Assembly (NCBI GenBank): GCA_937922735.1
Contig: CALAJL010000087.1
Span: forward strand, 1-46,056
DNA: 46,056 nt
DNA from: an uncultured Gammaproteobacteria bacterium
GTDB taxonomy: Bacteria; Pseudomonadota; Gammaproteobacteria; UBA4575
Direction of reading: 5' to 3'
A program made the translations under genes and the position numbers. Positions 42,305-46,056 of the stretch are shown one piece after another. The notes beneath the pieces are model-generated. The model was given only the letters and a program-made list of their open reading frames with translations. It did no database searches and was not told the DNA's origin. Each line of letters opens with the position of its first letter. Within the stretch, counting starts at the first letter, position 1.

Positions 42305-42361
42305 AATCTGAACAACGTTTAAATTAAGAAAATATTTTTTATTATTCTCAACTTTACTTAC

Positions 42362-42742
42362 TTATTTTTTAAGACTATCACGAATTTCACGTAACAAAAC
42401 AAGGTCTTCTGGTGGAGCTGCGGGTGCTTCTTCTTCTTTCTTCTTCATACTATTCACAGCTTTAATAATCATGAATATTACAAACGCAATGATTAAGAAG
42501 TTAATGAGCGCTTGAATGAATGAGCCATAACCAAAAATAGCAGCACCTTCGCCATCCCCTAGTGGGATGCCTAGTTTGCTAAAATCTACACCTCCGGTAA
42601 ACAGACCAATGATTGGCATGATGATGTCATCTACTAATGAAGCTACCACTGCAGATACCGCTGCACCAATGATAATACCGGTAGCCATATCCATCATGTT
42701 ACCTTTCATGACGAATTCTTTAAATTCACTTACCATTCCCAT
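42362..42742 (-). CDS. mscL: Large-conductance mechanosensitive channel
   Basis: 126 residues. The N-terminal helix and first membrane segment ([42 protein letters not shown]), a periplasmic loop, the second membrane segment (about 75-95) and the C-terminal bundle ending [11 protein letters not shown] match MscL. It opens under membrane tension to release solutes after osmotic downshock. A perfect AGGAGG ribosome site lies 7 bases before the ATG and a terminator follows the gene, so it is an independent unit. Confidence 0.95.
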   Translation of the reverse strand: MGMVSEFKEFVMKGNMMDMATGIIIGAAVSAVVASLVDDIIMPIIGLFTGGVDFSKLGIPLGDGEGAAIFGYGSFIQALINFLIIAFVIFMIIKAVNSMKKKEEEAPAAPPEDLVLLREIRDSLKK

Positions 42743-42786
42743 GATAAATCCTCCTAAGATTATTATAATTATTTGAATCGGGAAGT

Positions 42787-42815
42787 ACTGTAATCAGCAA
42801 TACTTGTAAATGCAA
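42787..42815 (-). promoter_or_regulatory. Candidate mscL promoter
   Basis: On the minus strand TTGCAT (42810-42815) and TACAGT (42787-42792) are separated by 17 bases, matching 4 of 6 positions in each box, about 45 bases before the mscL start. Confidence 0.4.
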
Positions 42816-42863
42816 GCTAACTTATTTGTCGCTGCTATAGCTTGTTGATTATGAATAAAAAAA

Positions 42864-44006
42864 TTATGTCAGTAATTGTTCAAGTGCAATTATTAGTTGA
42901 TCAACCTGTTTGATTGAATGCTCGGCAGAAAAACTTATCCTCAATCTTGCGGTGTTGTTTGGAACGGTGGGTGGTCGTATAGCGGGCACAAGTATTCCAG
43001 CAGCTAAAAGATTTTTACTTATTTTTAGTGTGGTTTTTGATGAACCAAAAATAATCGGTTGTATAGGTGTATTAGAAGCCGAAACACTAATGCCAACTTG
43101 TTTACATCGGTCTTGAAAATACTGAATCAAAGCTTGTAAATGCTCTCTACGCCAAGCTTCATCTTTGATCAGTTGTAGGCTTGCTCGTGTGGCTTCTGCG
43201 ATGGCCGGTGGCAGTGCAGTAGTGTAAATATAACTGTGTGCTTTTTGTATCATCCATTCAATGGATTCTTGTTTACCGGCAACAAATGCGCCAAAAGTAC
43301 CAAATGCTTTTCCCAATGTACCTATTAAAATATCATTCGTAGACAATAAATCTTCCGTACAGCCTTTACCTTGTTTGCCCAGTACACCGATGCCATGTGC
43401 ATCATCGATGATTAATGTTGCATTATGTGTATGAGCGATCGACTGCAATGTTTTAACTGGTGCGATCGTACCATCCATACTAAACACACCGTCAGTTAAG
43501 ATGAACTTACTGGACGACTCATCTACAGAAATATTTTTATTTAACTGATCAGTAGCTTGATGCGCATAACGGTTTAATTTCGCGCGTGATAATAAAGCCG
43601 CATCATTCAAAGAAGCGTGGTTGAGTTTATCTGCATAAATAGAACTGTTACGTGTTGCTAAAGCACTGACAACGCCTAAGTTCGCCATATAGCCGGTTGA
43701 AAATAGTAATGCTTTTTCACATCCAATAAATTCTGCTAGTTCCTCTTCTAATGCAGCATGACTATCATGATGACCTGTGATTAAGTGAGAAGCACCAGAT
43801 CCCACGCCCATGTTCTGTGTGGCACTGGCTAAGCGTTGAATAACGTTAGGATGATTGGCTAAACCAAGATAATCGTTACTACAGAAAGACAAAACCTTTT
43901 GTCCATTGATAATAGGTTCTACTTGCTGTGCAGAGGAAGTAACTTTACGACTACGATAAAGGTTATCGAGTTGTAGTTTATCTAGCGCGGCTGCTAGATC
44001 ACTCAT
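42864..44006 (-). CDS. bioF: 8-amino-7-oxononanoate synthase
   Basis: 380 residues of the alpha-oxoamine synthase family. FCSNDYLGLANHP (41-53), GSGASHLITGHH (69-80), DDAHGIGVLG (201-210) and the PLP-binding Lys233 in IGTLGKAFGTFGAF are present. It condenses pimeloyl thioester with alanine to start the biotin ring system. It is 12 bases downstream of bioB in the same orientation. bioA, bioC, bioD and bioH are not in this window. Confidence 0.95.
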   Translation of the reverse strand: MSDLAAALDKLQLDNLYRSRKVTSSAQQVEPIINGQKVLSFCSNDYLGLANHPNVIQRLASATQNMGVGSGASHLITGHHDSHAALEEELAEFIGCEKALLFSTGYMANLGVVSALATRNSSIYADKLNHASLNDAALLSRAKLNRYAHQATDQLNKNISVDESSSKFILTDGVFSMDGTIAPVKTLQSIAHTHNATLIIDDAHGIGVLGKQGKGCTEDLLSTNDILIGTLGKAFGTFGAFVAGKQESIEWMIQKAHSYIYTTALPPAIAEATRASLQLIKDEAWRREHLQALIQYFQDRCKQVGISVSASNTPIQPIIFGSSKTTLKISKNLLAAGILVPAIRPPTVPNNTARLRISFSAEHSIKQVDQLIIALEQLLT

Positions 44007-44018
44007 GACATTGTGATT

Positions 44019-45068
44019 TTAATTAATGGAAGCTGCCTGACTTACAGCAACCTGTGTATCAATTTCAGCATTAACTTCTGAATGAAGAGAAGGATTGACT
44101 GAATCATTAACACTATCGGCCTGAATACCCAGCTTGTTAAATAATGCACGGTCTTTCTCCGTTTCAGGGTTTTTAGCAGTTAATAACGTCTCACCGTAAA
44201 AAATAGAATTTGCGCCAGCAAAAAAGCATAACGCTTGTGTTTGCTCATTCATTTCTTCACGCCCAGCGGACAAACGTACATAGGTTTTAGGCATTAGGAT
44301 GCGTGCAATTGCAATGGTACGAATGAACTCAAACGGATCAAGATCATCTACGTGTTCAAGTGGTGTGCCTTTAATTTTTATTAACATATTTATTGGCACA
44401 GACTCGGGGTGTTGAGGCAAGTTTGCTAACTGTAATAATAAACCCGCCCGATCTTCTCGAGATTCCCCCATACCTAAAATACCACCACTACAAACATTAA
44501 TACCGGAATTACGTACATGCTCTAGTGTATCTAAACGATCTTGGTAGGTTCGAGTGGTAATGACATTGCCATAAAATTCTGGAGAGGTATCTAAATTGTG
44601 ATTGTAATAATCCAGTCCTGCGGTTTTTAATTTCTGTGCTTGGGGTTCGGTTAACATACCCACTGTCACACAAGTTTCCATGCCAAGGTCTTTTACCACC
44701 TCGATCATTTTAATCACTTGATCTAAGTTTTTATCCGATGGATTACGCCAAGCGGCGCCCATGCAAAACCGAGATGCACCTGCTTCTCTGGCTGCTTTGG
44801 CATTTATTTTCACTTCATCTAGAGACAACAAACGCTCTTTCTCAATTTCGGTGTCGTAATGACCGCTTTGTGGGCAGTAAGAACAATCTTCCGAGCACGA
44901 GCCAGTCTTTACCGAAAGCAGGGTACTGACTTGTACCTTATTAGGGTCATGGTTTTCACGGAATATGCGGTGGGCTAAATACAGTAAATCGTTAAAGGGC
45001 AGTTGATACAGGTCAATGACCTCATGTTTTTTCCAGTCATTGCGTGTAGAGGTAGTTTCAGAGTGCAT
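44019..45068 (-). CDS. bioB: Biotin synthase (radical SAM)
   Basis: 349 residues. The radical SAM CxxxCxxC is at Cys58, Cys62 and Cys65 in [17 protein letters not shown]. The auxiliary cluster region [26 protein letters not shown] and SAGREEM are also present. It inserts sulphur into dethiobiotin. The C-terminal 35 residues (from about 315) are a polar, Ser/Val/Asn-rich tail longer than usual. It is divergent from comF. Confidence 0.96.
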   Translation of the reverse strand: MHSETTSTRNDWKKHEVIDLYQLPFNDLLYLAHRIFRENHDPNKVQVSTLLSVKTGSCSEDCSYCPQSGHYDTEIEKERLLSLDEVKINAKAAREAGASRFCMGAAWRNPSDKNLDQVIKMIEVVKDLGMETCVTVGMLTEPQAQKLKTAGLDYYNHNLDTSPEFYGNVITTRTYQDRLDTLEHVRNSGINVCSGGILGMGESREDRAGLLLQLANLPQHPESVPINMLIKIKGTPLEHVDDLDPFEFIRTIAIARILMPKTYVRLSAGREEMNEQTQALCFFAGANSIFYGETLLTAKNPETEKDRALFNKLGIQADSVNDSVNPSLHSEVNAEIDTQVAVSQAASIN

Positions 45069-45110
45069 ATAGTTGCTTTGCCATAAAGGTTAACGATAAT
45101 AGTGTTAGCA

Positions 45111-45138
45111 AGTCTAATCTTTTGCAGTGGGGTGTCAA
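45111..45138 (-). promoter_or_regulatory. Candidate bioB promoter
   Basis: On the minus strand a consensus TTGACA (45133-45138) and TAGACT (45111-45116) are 16 bases apart. Just downstream, at 45088-45109, is an imperfect inverted pair (GCTAAC and GTTAAC-type arms) where an operator could lie; it does not match the BirA consensus well. Confidence 0.45.
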
Positions 45139-45184
45139 TAAAAGCATGGCTTCTCAAATTGAGTACCTAGTATGACGGTCAAGT

Positions 45185-45913
45185 ATGTTTACTAAGGCGC
45201 AGAAATTACTTACTGCTGCTAAAAAAGCCGGGACAATCATTTATCCAAAAGTTTGTCTACATTGCAATGATGCTGGACAAAACGGTATAGATATATGTGA
45301 AAGATGCTACCAAAATCTACCTTGGGTGGAATATTCTTGTACTCGATGTGCGCTGCCATTACCAAATGACCATGCTGCGGTGTGCGGGGCGTGCAGCAAT
45401 CGAGAATTATATTTTGATTATGCCTCAACCCCTTTTCTATTTGATGGGTTTATTCGTGACGCTATTTATCTATTTAAATTTGACCAAAAGCTTAATCAAG
45501 GTAAATTGCTGGCACAATTATTAATACAGCATATTGAAGGCATGCAGCTAGAAATACCTGAGTTGATCATTCCTGTGCCATTGTTTAAAAAACGAATGCG
45601 TCAACGTGGCTATAACCAAGCGTTGGAAATTGCACGTATTGTATGTAAAGAGCTTGAGATTACGCTTGATTACAATTCGCTGTATCGAAATCGTGATACC
45701 AGTGTGCAAATGGATTTACCCGCCAAGCAACGATATAAAAATGTCAAAGGGGCTTTTTCAATTAAAAAGAATTTAACTACCTTGAAAGGAAAACACGTTT
45801 GTATAATCGATGATGTGATGACGACGGGGAATACCGTGAATGAGGTTGCGAAGTGTTTGCAGGAGACTGGAGTGGAGAAGATTGGGGTGTGGTGTATTGC
45901 TCGAGTTGCTTGA
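45185..45913 (+). CDS. comF: ComF family phosphoribosyltransferase-like protein
   Basis: 242 residues. The N-terminal part has four CxxC pairs, Cys24/27, 38/41, 52/55 and 67/70, a likely double zinc ribbon, then the ComF core RMRQRGYNQALEIA and the PRPP-binding-type motif CIIDDVMTTGNTVNE near the C terminus. In naturally transformable bacteria ComF supports DNA uptake in the cytoplasm. It is divergent from bioB, an arrangement common in gammaproteobacteria. The gene ends 5 bases before the first hairpin repeat. Confidence 0.93.
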   Translation: MFTKAQKLLTAAKKAGTIIYPKVCLHCNDAGQNGIDICERCYQNLPWVEYSCTRCALPLPNDHAAVCGACSNRELYFDYASTPFLFDGFIRDAIYLFKFDQKLNQGKLLAQLLIQHIEGMQLEIPELIIPVPLFKKRMRQRGYNQALEIARIVCKELEITLDYNSLYRNRDTSVQMDLPAKQRYKNVKGAFSIKKNLTTLKGKHVCIIDDVMTTGNTVNEVAKCLQETGVEKIGVWCIARVA

Positions 45914-45918
45914 GGTAA

Positions 45919-45944
45919 TGTCCGCTTTGGGTCGTAAGCGGACA
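45919..45944. repeat. Hairpin repeat copy 1 (TGTCCGCTT type)
   Basis: TGTCCGCTT (45919-45927) and AAGCGGACA (45936-45944) form a perfect 9-bp inverted repeat with an 8-base loop, just after comF. A smaller ACAGT/ACTGT hairpin overlaps its right edge and is followed by TATTTT, so the combination could terminate comF. Confidence 0.75.
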
Positions 45945-46002
45945 GTTTAAGACTGTTATTTTGAGATTCCAACCAAGATTCCCCTTATTCTAAACTTTGT
46001 AT

Positions 46003-46027
46003 GACCGCTTTCGGCCAATAGCGGACA
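46003..46027. repeat. Hairpin repeat copy 2 (TGTCCGCTT type)
   Basis: TGACCGCT (46002-46009) and AGCGGACA (46020-46027) form the same hairpin with one mismatch, with a different loop (TTCGGCCAAT). The shared arm sequence shows both copies belong to one repeat family. Confidence 0.65.
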
Positions 46028-46056
46028 ATCATCTACTCTAATTCTGTGCTCATGAT

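Noticed and set aside
45088..45109. BirA operator upstream of bioB
   Set aside because: The arms are in the wrong order and too close together compared with the TTGTAAACC/GGTTTACAA pattern; retained only as an imperfect inverted pair.

Overview
The window is a replication-origin-proximal piece of a gammaproteobacterial chromosome. The evidence is the conserved order rpmH-rnpA-yidD-yidC-mnmE-mnmG-rsmG-parA-parB-atpIBEFHAGDC-glmU-glmS running leftward from about 21.6 kb, and dnaA-dnaN-recF-gyrB running rightward from about 21.9 kb. Base composition is AT-rich (roughly 40% GC by eye). GyrB is 802 residues, the long form with the extra segment in the TOPRIM region, as in gammaproteobacteria. Most of the window is dense housekeeping DNA; I see no prophage, transposase, CRISPR array, tRNA or rRNA gene.

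Left end (1-5.9 kb): the tail of an unidentified membrane-protein gene, an OxyR-type regulator with its redox cysteine pair, a structured intergenic element (1176-1272), a DUF805 membrane protein with a pilin-like tail, a secreted redoxin, then glmS and glmU (hexosamine synthesis). Next comes the complete nine-gene F1Fo ATP synthase operon (6.1-13.2 kb), bounded by a good sigma-70 promoter and a probable terminator, then parB/parA, the ribosomal and tRNA modification genes rsmG, mnmG and mnmE, and the membrane-protein insertion block yidC-yidD-rnpA-rpmH.

Origin (21.6-25.7 kb): the coding strand switches between rpmH and dnaA. DnaA-box-like sites lie on both sides of dnaA, most densely between dnaA and dnaN, so one or both gaps are candidate oriC. 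Two parS sites, the ParB loading sequence, lie inside recF. Both are read in the same frame and both encode the peptide FHVK. Together with parAB about 10 kb away, they form a complete chromosome-segregation module.

Right half (28.2-46 kb): lemA and a GIDE-type membrane protein carrying an EF-hand; an SH3/coiled-coil membrane protein; two different exonuclease III genes; a solitary ParA-type ATPase; an L,D-transpeptidase; a DUF4197 protein; an AmpG-type muropeptide permease; pyrE; a DUF4124 protein; the argB, algC, dut and coaBC group; radC; mscL; biotin genes bioF and bioB; and comF. The window ends in two copies of a short hairpin repeat (core TGTCCGCTT).

I found no convincing wholly new system. 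The observations most worth following are the dual-coding parS sites in recF, the C-rich-loop structured element at 1176-1272, the inverted repeat that overlaps the gyrB promoter, the EF-hand GIDE protein, and the hairpin repeats after comF.
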